Assembly (NCBI GenBank): GCA_964475115.1
Contig: CAYYVJ010000055.1
Span: 1 to 14,160, forward strand
DNA: 14,160 bases
Reading direction: 5' to 3'
From: CAYYVJ01 sp964475115
GTDB taxonomy: Bacteria; Bacillota; Clostridia; Lachnospirales; Lachnospiraceae
Within the stretch, counting starts at the first letter, position 1. Each line of letters begins with the position of its first letter. This document shows, one piece after another, positions 1 through 7,367 of the stretch. The position numbers and the translations under genes were made by a program. Below the pieces are notes generated by a model. It made no database searches and was not told the origin of the DNA. It saw only the letters and a program-made list of their open reading frames with translations.

Positions 1-59
1 TTAAGGATATTATATCTTAAATTATCTGAATAATCAACACAAACACATATCTCGTCTTA

Positions 60-653
60 TCAAGTGCACTCTATACTACTTGTATTTTTCCTAGCATAAA
101 ACTGTTTTGCAATTCCATCTGTTATAACATCTGCAATCATAAGAACATGATATTCAATAAAATCATATGAATTTATTTCTTCAAGATACTCTTTGTTAAT
201 TCTTTTTATTACCATCTCCTTTATTAATTCTAATTGACAACAAAACAAATCCTCTAGCTCTCTTTGCTTAAAATATGGATTAAACTGTGAAAGTAACTTT
301 GCTATTAAGTAAGTGTTTTTATCAGCTGATTTTATTATATCCTCTATTAATGTAATAGATGCATTCTGTATATAAGCATCTATCATTTGTATTGTTATAC
401 TTACTTGATTGTAAAACAAGTTTTCAAAGGTATTACCTATATTCTCACCATAATATATTCCTAATACATTCCCTATGTCTTTTGGTATCATAAAAAGACG
501 GTTCTTTATGTACACTAGGTCTTCTATATTTAAAGTTTTACTTAAAATATAAAACCTAGTCCACATAACTTGCTGATTAAAAAACAGCCTCATTACATTT
601 TCTAGGTCATTAAGAGAATAAGCTCCCTCAATTCTACTTATTTTATTTTCCAT
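60..653 (-). CDS. Three-repeat helical protein of unknown function (family sometimes mislabelled acetylglutamate kinase)
   Basis: A 197-residue soluble protein with no signal peptide or membrane segment. I do not know its function. It is predicted to be all-helical and shows an internal repeat of about 56-57 residues: a motif of the form L-F-x-x-Q recurs at residues 23-27, 79-83 and 136-140. It resembles a family common in Clostridia and Lachnospiraceae that databases sometimes name 'acetylglutamate kinase'. Shared features are a V-x-W-T-R stretch (residues 29-33), N-R-L-x-x-x-P-K-D (51-59), Y-Y-G (67-69), N-P-Y (125-127) and a C-terminal ADVITDGIAKQF. Nothing kinase-like is visible, so that name should not be carried over. 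As I recall the family, the repeated Gln position is usually His, so this may be a diverged member. The ATG at 653 follows a weak AAGG site 7 bases upstream. The gene lies 67 bases after the HD-GYP gene and may be co-transcribed with it. Confidence 0.8.
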   Translation of the reverse strand: MENKISRIEGAYSLNDLENVMRLFFNQQVMWTRFYILSKTLNIEDLVYIKNRLFMIPKDIGNVLGIYYGENIGNTFENLFYNQVSITIQMIDAYIQNASITLIEDIIKSADKNTYLIAKLLSQFNPYFKQRELEDLFCCQLELIKEMVIKRINKEYLEEINSYDFIEYHVLMIADVITDGIAKQFYARKNTSSIECT

Positions 654-720
654 CTCTATACCTTATATTTTCATTGTCTCTACAAGATATGAGAAAATAT
701 GTATTCTATTCTTTTTTCTA

Positions 721-1821
721 TTAGACTACTTTTCGCATAATAAAATCTACTGGACTATTATGTGAAAAACCTACAATCGTTATATTTCTAGTATCAACAT
801 CATTTTTTAAATCAATATAAACAGGAACATCAGAATCTGAAAAAATCTTAATCTTTGGTCTTAAACTATATCCCAAATAATTTTTTACAACAATTCCAGA
901 CAGCTTGTTACTAAGATTTACCTGTGTACCCAAAGGATAAATAGCTACTTTCTTTGAGAAAGCTTCCACCACCTGAGGATCAAATTGGCTACCAGAAGCA
1001 CCAAGAAGATATTCCCATGCATCTGAGGGAAGTATTGCTTTATGATAAGGCCGATTAGAAACCAAGGCATCATATACATCTGCAACAGCTAATATTCTTC
1101 CAAACAAAGAAATCTTTTGTCCTTCTTTTTTATTTGGATAACCATTTCCATCATATCTTTCATGATGATCCAATATTCCAATATAAGACTTAATTGGAAG
1201 ATTGAAGTTTTCCCTTATATAATGATAACCATCTTTTGAATGTTCTTTTATTTGCTTCCAATCTTCTTTTGTCAATTCTTCTTCTTTGTTTAATAATTCT
1301 GTAGATATAAATCGTTTTCCTACATCATGTAAGATACCAGCTATCCCTAATAAAATCAGCTCTTCTTTTGATAATCCTAAAGCAAGACCTGTAACTACGG
1401 AAAGAACTGCCACATTAATACTATGAAGATAGGTGTACTCATCATAATTTTTCAAGTCAATAACATTAACTTGAACATCCTTATTTTCAAAAATCTGGTC
1501 AACTAATTCTGTCATTAAATATTGTAAATCAATACTACTTTTTAAGTTTTTCTTGAAATCATCGGATTCATCTAAAAACATACCTTTAATAAAAGAAACA
1601 GCTTTACTCTTAAGTTCTGGTGTAACAACTTCTTCAATTTTAATTTCACTCGAAAAATCATCTTGAATATAAAGCCCTTGAATCCCTATCCGTCTTAATC
1701 TCTTTATGTAATCTTCCTTTATAATAGACTTCTCAATCAGTAATAATTCACTGCCAGAACCATATACTGTTTTCCCTAAAATCATTCCAGCTTTAACATG
1801 CTCAGTGGGAATGTATCTCAT
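721..1821 (-). CDS. HD-GYP domain protein, probable cyclic di-GMP phosphodiesterase
   Basis: A 366-residue cytoplasmic protein that probably hydrolyses cyclic di-GMP. Residues 1-60 form a small N-terminal domain beginning RYIPTEHVKAGMILGK, which is usual for clostridial HD-GYP proteins. The HD-GYP domain spans about residues 125-290. Visible metal and signature residues are H133, the H165-D166 pair in LHDVGK, H194 in EHSKDG, H219-H220 and the G-Y-P signature at 227-229 (HHERYDGNGYP). The N-R-P-Y-H-K motif follows. The C-terminal 70 residues (YPLGTQVNLS and onward) are the beta-rich tail typical of this group. All catalytic positions are present, so it should be active. There is no receiver, PAS or membrane segment, so the input signal is unclear. 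The ATG at 1821 has a clear AAGGAG site 6 bases upstream. Its own promoter lies at 1873-1901. Confidence 0.93.
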   Translation of the reverse strand: MRYIPTEHVKAGMILGKTVYGSGSELLLIEKSIIKEDYIKRLRRIGIQGLYIQDDFSSEIKIEEVVTPELKSKAVSFIKGMFLDESDDFKKNLKSSIDLQYLMTELVDQIFENKDVQVNVIDLKNYDEYTYLHSINVAVLSVVTGLALGLSKEELILLGIAGILHDVGKRFISTELLNKEEELTKEDWKQIKEHSKDGYHYIRENFNLPIKSYIGILDHHERYDGNGYPNKKEGQKISLFGRILAVADVYDALVSNRPYHKAILPSDAWEYLLGASGSQFDPQVVEAFSKKVAIYPLGTQVNLSNKLSGIVVKNYLGYSLRPKIKIFSDSDVPVYIDLKNDVDTRNITIVGFSHNSPVDFIMRKVV

Positions 1822-1872
1822 ACTTTACTCCTTATAATCAATTTTATCCTTTGTAAAAACGCACTATTCTAG

Positions 1873-1901
1873 ATTATAGTCACTAATTCGACAAAAGGCA
1901 A
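1873..1901 (-). promoter_or_regulatory. Sigma-A-type promoter for the HD-GYP gene, overlapping the upstream terminator
   Basis: On the minus strand a -35 box TTGCCT (1896-1901, 4 of 6 consensus bases) is separated by 17 bases from a perfect -10 box TATAAT (1873-1878). Transcription would start near 1866, giving a leader of about 45 bases before the ATG at 1821. The -35 box overlaps the last bases of the terminator stem (1898-1952) that closes the uxu operon, so the two signals share sequence. Assigned by inspection only. Confidence 0.65.
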
Positions 1902-1952
1902 GACTTTTGGATAAATTTGGTTAGATTTAACTAATTTATCCAGAAGTCTTGC
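1893..1952 (-). terminator. Long hairpin terminator of the uxuAB-gntR operon
   Basis: Two 19-base arms (1898-1916 and 1934-1952) pair with a single G-U, giving a very stable stem with a 17-base loop. It begins 12 bases after the gntR stop codon. Read on the minus strand, the stem is followed by CTTTTG, a short U tract. Read on the plus strand it is followed by a much longer T-rich tract (1955-1966), so it could also block plus-strand transcription, although no plus-strand gene ends here. Confidence 0.75.
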
Positions 1953-1964
1953 GATTTTTTATTT

Positions 1965-2642
1965 TTACTCCACAAAATAATGCGGATATTCCTTTTTAAG
2001 CTCTTTTTCATCGATTTTATATCGATTCAAATGCCTTTCAATAACATTTTGTGCTTGCTTACTATCTCTTTTTTTAATTGCATCTACTAGATCCTTGTGA
2101 TCTGAATAAATTTTAGAATCCTTTAGAACTGCCAGACTTAAGCTTCGTGCTCTATCAAAATGTATCATTATGCCACCCAGTAAATTATAAGTAACCTTTT
2201 TATTACATATTTCAAAGAGAAGCTTGTGAAGATCGTTATCTAGTTCAAGCAATTTTTCATTTGCTAAACTTTGCAAATAAAATTCTTGCAATCTAATATT
2301 TTCTTCTAAGGAAAGAATATCTTCCTCTGTTGCCATTTCACAAGCAAGTTGTACAATTGCACCTTCCAATGTAAGCCTTAAAAATCTCGCTTCATCTACC
2401 ATTTCTCCATCAATCAAGGAAATATAACTACCTTTTTGAGGATAGATTCCTACAATTTTAAGTTTACTTAATTCAATTAGAGCTTCCCTTACAGGTGTAC
2501 GACTGATTCCCATTTGTGCGGCTAATTCATTCTCACTAACAAGACTTCCCGGAGCAAGCTCTAATGAAATTATATTGTCCTTTATGGTACGGAAAGCATA
2601 CTCCCTAGCAGTTTCATTTTTCAATTTTTCATGTACCTGCAT
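1965..2642 (-). CDS. GntR-family regulator with FCD domain, probable hexuronate repressor (UxuR/ExuR-like)
   Basis: A 225-residue cytoplasmic DNA-binding regulator. Residues about 11-76 form the GntR winged helix-turn-helix, with the hallmark LAPGSLVSENELAAQMGISR (29-48) followed by T-P-V-R-E-A-L. Residues about 83-212 form the all-helical FCD ligand domain, with the usual metal-binding positions D135, H139, H182 and H204 all present. The likely ligand is a hexuronate or pathway intermediate, inferred from position: it is the last gene of the uxuA-uxuB operon, 41 bases after uxuB. The ATG at 2642 has a GGGAGG site 5 bases upstream. The palindrome at 5433-5450, at the operon's start site, is its likely operator, which would make it autoregulated. 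FCD regulators of many acids look alike, so the effector is not certain. Confidence 0.88.
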   Translation of the reverse strand: MQVHEKLKNETAREYAFRTIKDNIISLELAPGSLVSENELAAQMGISRTPVREALIELSKLKIVGIYPQKGSYISLIDGEMVDEARFLRLTLEGAIVQLACEMATEEDILSLEENIRLQEFYLQSLANEKLLELDNDLHKLLFEICNKKVTYNLLGGIMIHFDRARSLSLAVLKDSKIYSDHKDLVDAIKKRDSKQAQNVIERHLNRYKIDEKELKKEYPHYFVE

Positions 2643-2683
2643 TACTGCCTCCCATCATTTTAAAAAATATTTATTTTGTAAAT

Positions 2684-4291
2684 TTATGCTAAATATTTTT
2701 GAAGAGTTTTACGTACAGCACCTTTTCCCTCAATTAATTCAGCAAAATATTCCTCTACTTGGATTCCAAGTCCAACTTGATATAAATCTACTCCAAAAAT
2801 TTTAGCATTTGATAAAACTTCTTCTAAAATTTCATGAACACCTTCTTTTTGTCCTAGTGAAATTTTCCCAATAACAGGAGTTAAAACAGAAATCATAGGA
2901 TCTGAACTTAATTCAAATGCATTTCCTTCGTCATCAATTGCCACTAAATAACGGCACCATCCAGCTAAAACAAGTGGAATATATTTCAAGCTCTTTACAT
3001 CCAAATCAGCAGACTGGTCATATGCTTTTATTGTTTCTCCAAATCTAATTGCAAGTTTTTGAGAAGTATCTGTTGCAATTCTTTGTGGAGTATCTGGCAT
3101 AAATGGATTTGGTAAACGTACACCTATTACTTCATCAATAAAGTTTTTCGGATTAATGATTCCAGGATCTGAAACTACAGGTAATCCTTCTACATATCCT
3201 ACTTTTTCAATCAACTTTACTAACTCTTTATCTTTCATTTCATCTGATATCTTGCTATATGATAATAGACATCCATAGATAGCTAATGCAGTATGAAGAG
3301 GGTTAAGGCAAGTACATACCTTCATTTTTTCAACTTTATCTACTGTTTCTTTATCTGTATAGATAATTCCACCTTCTTCTAGTGGTAATCTTCCATTTTT
3401 AAACTTATCTTCAATTACTAGATATTGTGGCTCCTCTGCATTTACAAAAGGTGCAACATAGGTGTTCTTAGAAGTAATAACAGCCTGTGTATCTTCAAAT
3501 CCAATGGATTCCAACATTTTTATTACGTCATCTGCAGGACGCGGTGTAATTTTATCAATCATGCTCCAAGGATATGCTATATCATTTGTTACATATGATA
3601 AAAACTCTGCCTCTACAATTGAATTTGCAATCCATTCTTTTGCAAATGCGATAACTGCTGCTTCTAGCATCGTTCCATTATGAGAGACATTATCCATACT
3701 TACTAATGTTAATGGAAGTTTACCATTCAAAAATCTTTCATAGCATAGAGCTACTAGCTTACCAATATAACTTTCAGCTTTACTTGGCTCTCTCGTAAAA
3801 TCTGCTAAAACATCTGGAAGATATTCTTGCTTTTGATTTACTAAGCTATATCCTTTTTCTGTAATTGTAAAAGAAACCATTTTCAAAGTTTTACTTCTAA
3901 ATATTTCTACTAGTCTAGCCCAATCATTTTCATTCTTTGTATCTACGCTTAATGACTCTGCAATACTAGCAATCACTTTGTTTTCTAGATTTCCATCCGA
4001 TTTTAATGTTACAAGAAGACTTAAGTTATCATAAGTTTTATAACTTTTCTCTATGATTTCATAGTCATAGCCCTCTGCAACAATAATACCTGTTTTCAAA
4101 ATTCCTTTATTTAATAAATCCTGTGCTACAGCAGCTGGAAATGCTCTAAATATATTTCCAGCTCCAAAATGTATCCATTCAGGATTTTTCTTTGTTTCTT
4201 CAATCATTTTATCACGATCAAATTCAGGTAATACAAAACCCTTATCTTGCCAACTTTTTCTGTTGGCCAATTCTGCTTGCTTTAATTTCAT
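2684..4291 (-). CDS. uxuB: D-fructuronate reductase (D-mannonate oxidoreductase)
   Basis: A 535-residue cytoplasmic oxidoreductase of the long-chain mannitol dehydrogenase family. It should reduce D-fructuronate to D-mannonate with NADH. The nucleotide-binding N-terminal domain shows WIHFGAGNIFRAF near residues 39-51. The family's catalytic motif K-x5-N-x2-H is intact as K324, N330 and H333 (KVCTCLNPLH). Length suits the family. Related enzymes act on tagaturonate, mannitol or arabinitol. Placement directly after uxuA and near uxaE decides for fructuronate: with an epimerase making fructuronate from tagaturonate, a separate tagaturonate reductase is not needed. Only 21 bases separate it from the uxuA stop, and an AAGGAGG site lies 9 bases before the ATG at 4291. 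Confidence 0.92.
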   Translation of the reverse strand: MKLKQAELANRKSWQDKGFVLPEFDRDKMIEETKKNPEWIHFGAGNIFRAFPAAVAQDLLNKGILKTGIIVAEGYDYEIIEKSYKTYDNLSLLVTLKSDGNLENKVIASIAESLSVDTKNENDWARLVEIFRSKTLKMVSFTITEKGYSLVNQKQEYLPDVLADFTREPSKAESYIGKLVALCYERFLNGKLPLTLVSMDNVSHNGTMLEAAVIAFAKEWIANSIVEAEFLSYVTNDIAYPWSMIDKITPRPADDVIKMLESIGFEDTQAVITSKNTYVAPFVNAEEPQYLVIEDKFKNGRLPLEEGGIIYTDKETVDKVEKMKVCTCLNPLHTALAIYGCLLSYSKISDEMKDKELVKLIEKVGYVEGLPVVSDPGIINPKNFIDEVIGVRLPNPFMPDTPQRIATDTSQKLAIRFGETIKAYDQSADLDVKSLKYIPLVLAGWCRYLVAIDDEGNAFELSSDPMISVLTPVIGKISLGQKEGVHEILEEVLSNAKIFGVDLYQVGLGIQVEEYFAELIEGKGAVRKTLQKYLA

Positions 4292-4312
4292 GACTTGCCT
4301 TCCTCCTTAGGA

Positions 4313-5380
4313 TTATTTAGCTGATTTATCAATTGCTTCCCATAAACCATTTAAGTAAGTAGCACCTAGGGCTCTATCATATAAACCATATCCAGGCATA
4401 GCAACTTCACCCCAAATAGCACGTCCATGGTCAGGGCGCATTGGTCCATCAAATCCGTTGTCATAAAAGGCTTTTAGTATTCTATACATATCCATAGAAC
4501 CATCACTTGATAAATGAGCCGCTTCATCAAATTTACCTGGTGCATGATGGATCACGTTACGTACATGTGCAAAATGAACTCTACCTGCTGTTGAATTAAT
4601 AATATCAACAATATCATTATTTGGATTGGATCCAAAAGAACCAGTACATAAAGTAAGACCATTAAATTTAGCATCCACTGTTTTAAGTAGTTTTAAAATA
4701 TCTTCTTTATTTTTAATGATTCTTGGAAGGTTAAATACTGGCCAACCTGGATCATCTGGATGAATCGCCATCAAAATATCGTATTTTTCACATACAGGGC
4801 GAATCTTGTTTAAGAAGTATACTAAATTATCAAATAATTTCTCATCGTCAACTTCTTTATAATTTTCAAATAATTCTTTTACTTTAGCTAATCTTTCTGG
4901 TTCCCAACCTGGCATAACAAATCCATTACTATTTGAATCAATTTGATTAAACATAGTCTCAGGATCGATTTGATCAATAATACTTTGATCATAAGATAAT
5001 ACACTAGAACCATCATCTCTTACTTTAGCTAATTCAGAGCGTGTCCAGTCAAACACAGGCATAAAGTTGTAACATACCATACGAATGTCTGCTTTTCCTA
5101 AATTTTCTAAAGTAATAATATAGTTTTCAATATACTTATCTCTCTCAGGTGACCCTATCTTGATAGAATCATGAATGTTTACACTTTCAATACCTTCGAT
5201 TTTTAGTCCGCTAGCCTCTACCTCTTTTTTTAATTCTAAAATTCTCTCTAATGACCAAGCTTCTCCTGCCGGAATATCATATAAAGTAGTAATAACTCCA
5301 GTCACTCCAGGAATCTGTCTAATTTGTTGAAGTGTTACAGAATCGTGTTTGCTACCAAACCAACGTAATGTCATGTTCAT
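4313..5380 (-). CDS. uxuA: D-mannonate dehydratase
   Basis: A 355-residue TIM-barrel enzyme that removes water from D-mannonate to give 2-keto-3-deoxy-D-gluconate, the exit point of the hexuronate pathway. Characteristic stretches are the N-terminal MTLRWFGSKHDSVTL, the metal and substrate site AIHPDDPGWP (about residues 205-214), LTLCTGSFGSNP, HFAHVRN, and the C-terminal MRPDHGRAIWGE. The His, Cys, His and Asp ligands for the divalent metal (usually Mn) are therefore all visible. Length fits the shorter Gram-positive form rather than the roughly 390-residue enterobacterial one. The ATG at 5380 follows an AGGAGG site 8 bases upstream; a second ATG two codons later (5374) is less well placed. 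First gene of the uxuA-uxuB-gntR operon, with its own promoter and operator. Confidence 0.96.
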   Translation of the reverse strand: MNMTLRWFGSKHDSVTLQQIRQIPGVTGVITTLYDIPAGEAWSLERILELKKEVEASGLKIEGIESVNIHDSIKIGSPERDKYIENYIITLENLGKADIRMVCYNFMPVFDWTRSELAKVRDDGSSVLSYDQSIIDQIDPETMFNQIDSNSNGFVMPGWEPERLAKVKELFENYKEVDDEKLFDNLVYFLNKIRPVCEKYDILMAIHPDDPGWPVFNLPRIIKNKEDILKLLKTVDAKFNGLTLCTGSFGSNPNNDIVDIINSTAGRVHFAHVRNVIHHAPGKFDEAAHLSSDGSMDMYRILKAFYDNGFDGPMRPDHGRAIWGEVAMPGYGLYDRALGATYLNGLWEAIDKSAK

Positions 5381-5432
5381 ACAAAATACCTCCTATTATT
5401 ATATTCTTTTATTTTTAGTACACAATTTCAAC

Positions 5433-5450
5433 TTGTATACTAGTATATCT
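5433..5450 (-). promoter_or_regulatory. Palindromic operator at the uxuA start site, probable GntR (FCD) binding site
   Basis: A perfect 12-bp palindrome TATACTAGTATA (5436-5447) sits in an 18-bp imperfect dyad (5433-5450). It lies just downstream of the -10 box (5453-5458), so it covers the predicted transcription start, where a bound repressor would block initiation. AT-rich dyads with GTATAC or TATAC half-sites are typical of FCD-type GntR regulators. The operon ends with such a regulator, hence the assignment. Confidence 0.65.
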
Positions 5451-5452
5451 AT

Positions 5453-5480
5453 ATTATACTGCTCCAAAAGAAAATGTCAA
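5453..5480 (-). promoter_or_regulatory. Perfect-consensus sigma-A promoter of uxuA-uxuB-gntR
   Basis: On the minus strand TTGACA (5475-5480) and TATAAT (5453-5458) both match the consensus in all six bases, with a 16-base spacer. The -35 box begins 4 bases after the uxaE stop codon. The start site would be near 5446, inside the palindromic operator, leaving a leader of about 65 bases to the uxuA ATG. A promoter this strong implies tight repression when substrate is absent. Confidence 0.88.
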
Positions 5481-5484
5481 TCTT

Positions 5485-6848
5485 TTATTTTTTTTCAACA
5501 TTTAGTCCTTCTAAATGCTTACCTATATGAAGAATCAATGCATTATAGTATTCCTCTTCATAATCATTTAATAATTGATAAATCCTTTCTTTAAATAGAG
5601 TCTTTCCATCTTCCTTTTTTTCTTGTAAAATAAGTCCATAAGTTACATGTAGAATCTGTCTCACTTCATCGTTATCTAATAACGCTAAAATCTCTGTATC
5701 TTTTATATCCTTTAAAGATATAATATCTGACACATCTGTTTGAATATGATAATATTTTTTAGCTTCTTTCAAATGGTCGGATCCAAACTTATAAAGTTCT
5801 CTAAACATTCCTTTATCTTTATCTGCAATTACTCTAAGAGCTTCTAACCAGTTCGTTCCTGCTGTTTTTACATGTAAATGTTGTTTTGTTACTCTACCAA
5901 CAATTGGGAATACAGAAAATTTATCACTACCAGAATGAACACTAATCTTATATCCAAAATGATCTGCTATCTGCACATGTTGTTTGAAATTCTCCTCAAA
6001 CAGATTAATCTCTCCTATATAATCAATTCCTTTTTGAAATTCTCCATAAAATCTTGGTGCGAGACTCCTTACCTTTACTCCCCGTTTTATTAGTTCTGAG
6101 CCAACAAAATAATGAGAGTGAATAGAAGTTTCAAATAATGTTTCATCGATAGACATCTCAAAATCTACTGTATCATTTAATTTTTTTAATAAAGTATCAT
6201 AAATATAAGTAGTATACTCTATTGTTTCTAAATAGATTAATACAATCTTTTTAAATTCATCTTCATCAAATGATAGTTCAAAGTTTTTATCTATTTGAAA
6301 AGAGGTCTTTAAATATATTCCTTCTAATTCTTTTCTTTTTTCTTCTGCTATTTTTAAATATTTTTGGTTAATCTCCTCTGCACTAAGTTCATAGACACCA
6401 TTATCAATATGATCTGAACAATCAAGAGTAATCATAGTAAAACCTGAATCTAACGCATATTGAACCTCTTCTACTGTCTTTAAATGATCTCCATCCGCAC
6501 CAAAACCTTCTTTATAACCCTCTTGGAAAACTGCCCAAGATGCAGCATCTAAAACATCGGAATATTTTCTTCCTGTAAGATTTAATTCTCGAATTGATTG
6601 TTGGGCAAGAACAGGGAAAAATTTATATTTCTTTGCTAAACGCAAATGACCAGGTGAAGCTAGTCCTAGTCGATCCCCTAATCCAACTGTAACAGATTGT
6701 CCTTTGTGTGAAATCGGTGCTGTAAAAGGAAACAAGTTCCTTAAATATTTAGCATTACTAGAATTAAGAGCTGCAATTTTCCCTTTTCCTTCTAATATTT
6801 CTTCTCCCTCAAATCCATTAATTACAGAACTATTATCTGAAGCTATCA
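5485..6848 (-). CDS. uxaE: Tagaturonate epimerase, N-terminus missing in the scaffold gap
   Basis: This gene converts D-tagaturonate (from galacturonate) to D-fructuronate, letting galacturonate enter the fructuronate, mannonate, KDG route. About 453 residues are visible. The frame stays open through 6846 into the N run, so the start lies in or beyond the gap. The TTG codon at 6735 is internal, because 37 open codons precede it (visible start IASDNSSVINGFEGEE). Family-like stretches are VGLGDRLGLASPGHLR, GFGADGDHLKTVEEV, TLDCSDHID, ISVHSGSDKFSVFP, TAGTNWLEALR and YHIQTDVSD; they carry the His and Asp residues expected of this metal-dependent epimerase. Its stop is 4 bases from the -35 box of the uxuA promoter. 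I assign UxaE from recognition of the family and the uxuA-uxuB neighbours; substrate was not tested. Confidence 0.87.
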
Positions 6849-6948
6849 NNNNNNNNNNNNNNNNNNNNNNNNNNNNNNNNNNNNNNNNNNNNNNNNNNNN
6901 NNNNNNNNNNNNNNNNNNNNNNNNNNNNNNNNNNNNNNNNNNNNNNNN
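6849..6948. other. Scaffold gap of exactly 100 N
   Basis: A run of exactly 100 unknown bases, a common placeholder for a gap of unknown length. It removes the N-terminus of uxaE and whatever followed the first 79 codons of the subtilase. A full subtilase core alone would need several hundred more bases, so either the real gap exceeds 100 bases or the protease gene is truncated. The uxaE promoter, if it has one, is also hidden here. Confidence 0.99.
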
Positions 6949-6967
6949 TTTTTTATAATATTATTGG

Positions 6968-7207
6968 TTACCCTACATGTGTACCGTGACCACAATCATC
7001 ATAGGGTTCTATTCTTCCATGTAGAAAATCTTTAAAGGCAATCAATCTATTTTTAAAGTCAGGATGAGGATGTATACCTGTATCTAATATTGCTACTGAT
7101 ATACCTTCCCCAAAAATACCTTTTTTATGTGCCGCTTGTAATTTAATAGCAGCTCCTACTCTATTCAAATTTTTTCCTCTTTTCAGTCTTTTGTATAATT
7201 TATTCAA
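6968..7207 (-). pseudogene. N-terminal fragment of a subtilisin-like (S8) serine protease, broken next to the gap
   Basis: Seventy-nine codons match the start of an AprX-like subtilase: VAILDTG with catalytic Asp42, HPDF, a KDFLHG/YDD stretch, and GHGTHV with catalytic His74. Subtilases normally continue with A-G and need about 200 more residues carrying the oxyanion Asn and the Ser. Here a TAA stop (6968-6970) follows GHGTHVG directly, 20 bases before the N run. There is no signal peptide. No ATG precedes the fragment: the TTG at 7207 lacks a ribosome site, whereas a TTG at 7168 has AGAGG 7 bases upstream and is the better start. Possible causes are a frameshift, real truncation (for example by an insertion hidden in the gap) or low-quality contig-end sequence. 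I cannot tell which, so calling it a pseudogene is provisional. Confidence 0.6.
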
Positions 7208-7324
7208 CAGAATATAATAAGTTCTAAGAAAGAGTTTTACTAGCGAAACTCAAGCAGCCCACGCTTTGTACACTCAAGTGCACTTTCTCCTAAGAATTTT
7301 TATTTCATAAGACGCAAATTTCTA

Positions 7325-7359
7325 TGAAAAAAAGAGTTCGCATCTTAGTGCAAACTCTT
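7325..7359 (-). terminator. Rho-independent terminator after the acyltransferase operon
   Basis: On the minus strand an 11-bp stem (7349-7359 pairing with 7332-7342, one U-G pair, 6-base loop) runs into seven T residues. It begins 8 bases after the stop of the DHHW gene and closes the four-gene operon. Confidence 0.9.
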
Positions 7360-7367
7360 AATAACGA

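Noticed and set aside
1..20. Near-palindromic TTAAGGATATTATATCTTAA at the window edge
   Set aside because: Too AT-rich, mismatched or bulged and almost without a loop; no T tract or gene context, so no function is assigned.
6211..6218. AGTATACT, resembling the uxu operator half-sites, inside uxaE (a similar 8-mer occurs near 7710)
   Set aside because: An 8-base AT-rich palindrome is expected by chance here, both copies lie in coding sequence, and the wider dyad is absent.
6733..6735. TTG as start of uxaE
   Set aside because: The frame remains open upstream for 37 more codons into the N run with family-like sequence, so the TTG is internal.
7261..7290. GTGCAC/GTGTAC small hairpin between the subtilase fragment and the DHHW terminator
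   Set aside because: A 6-bp stem with a G-U pair and no T tract; a chance structure is likely.
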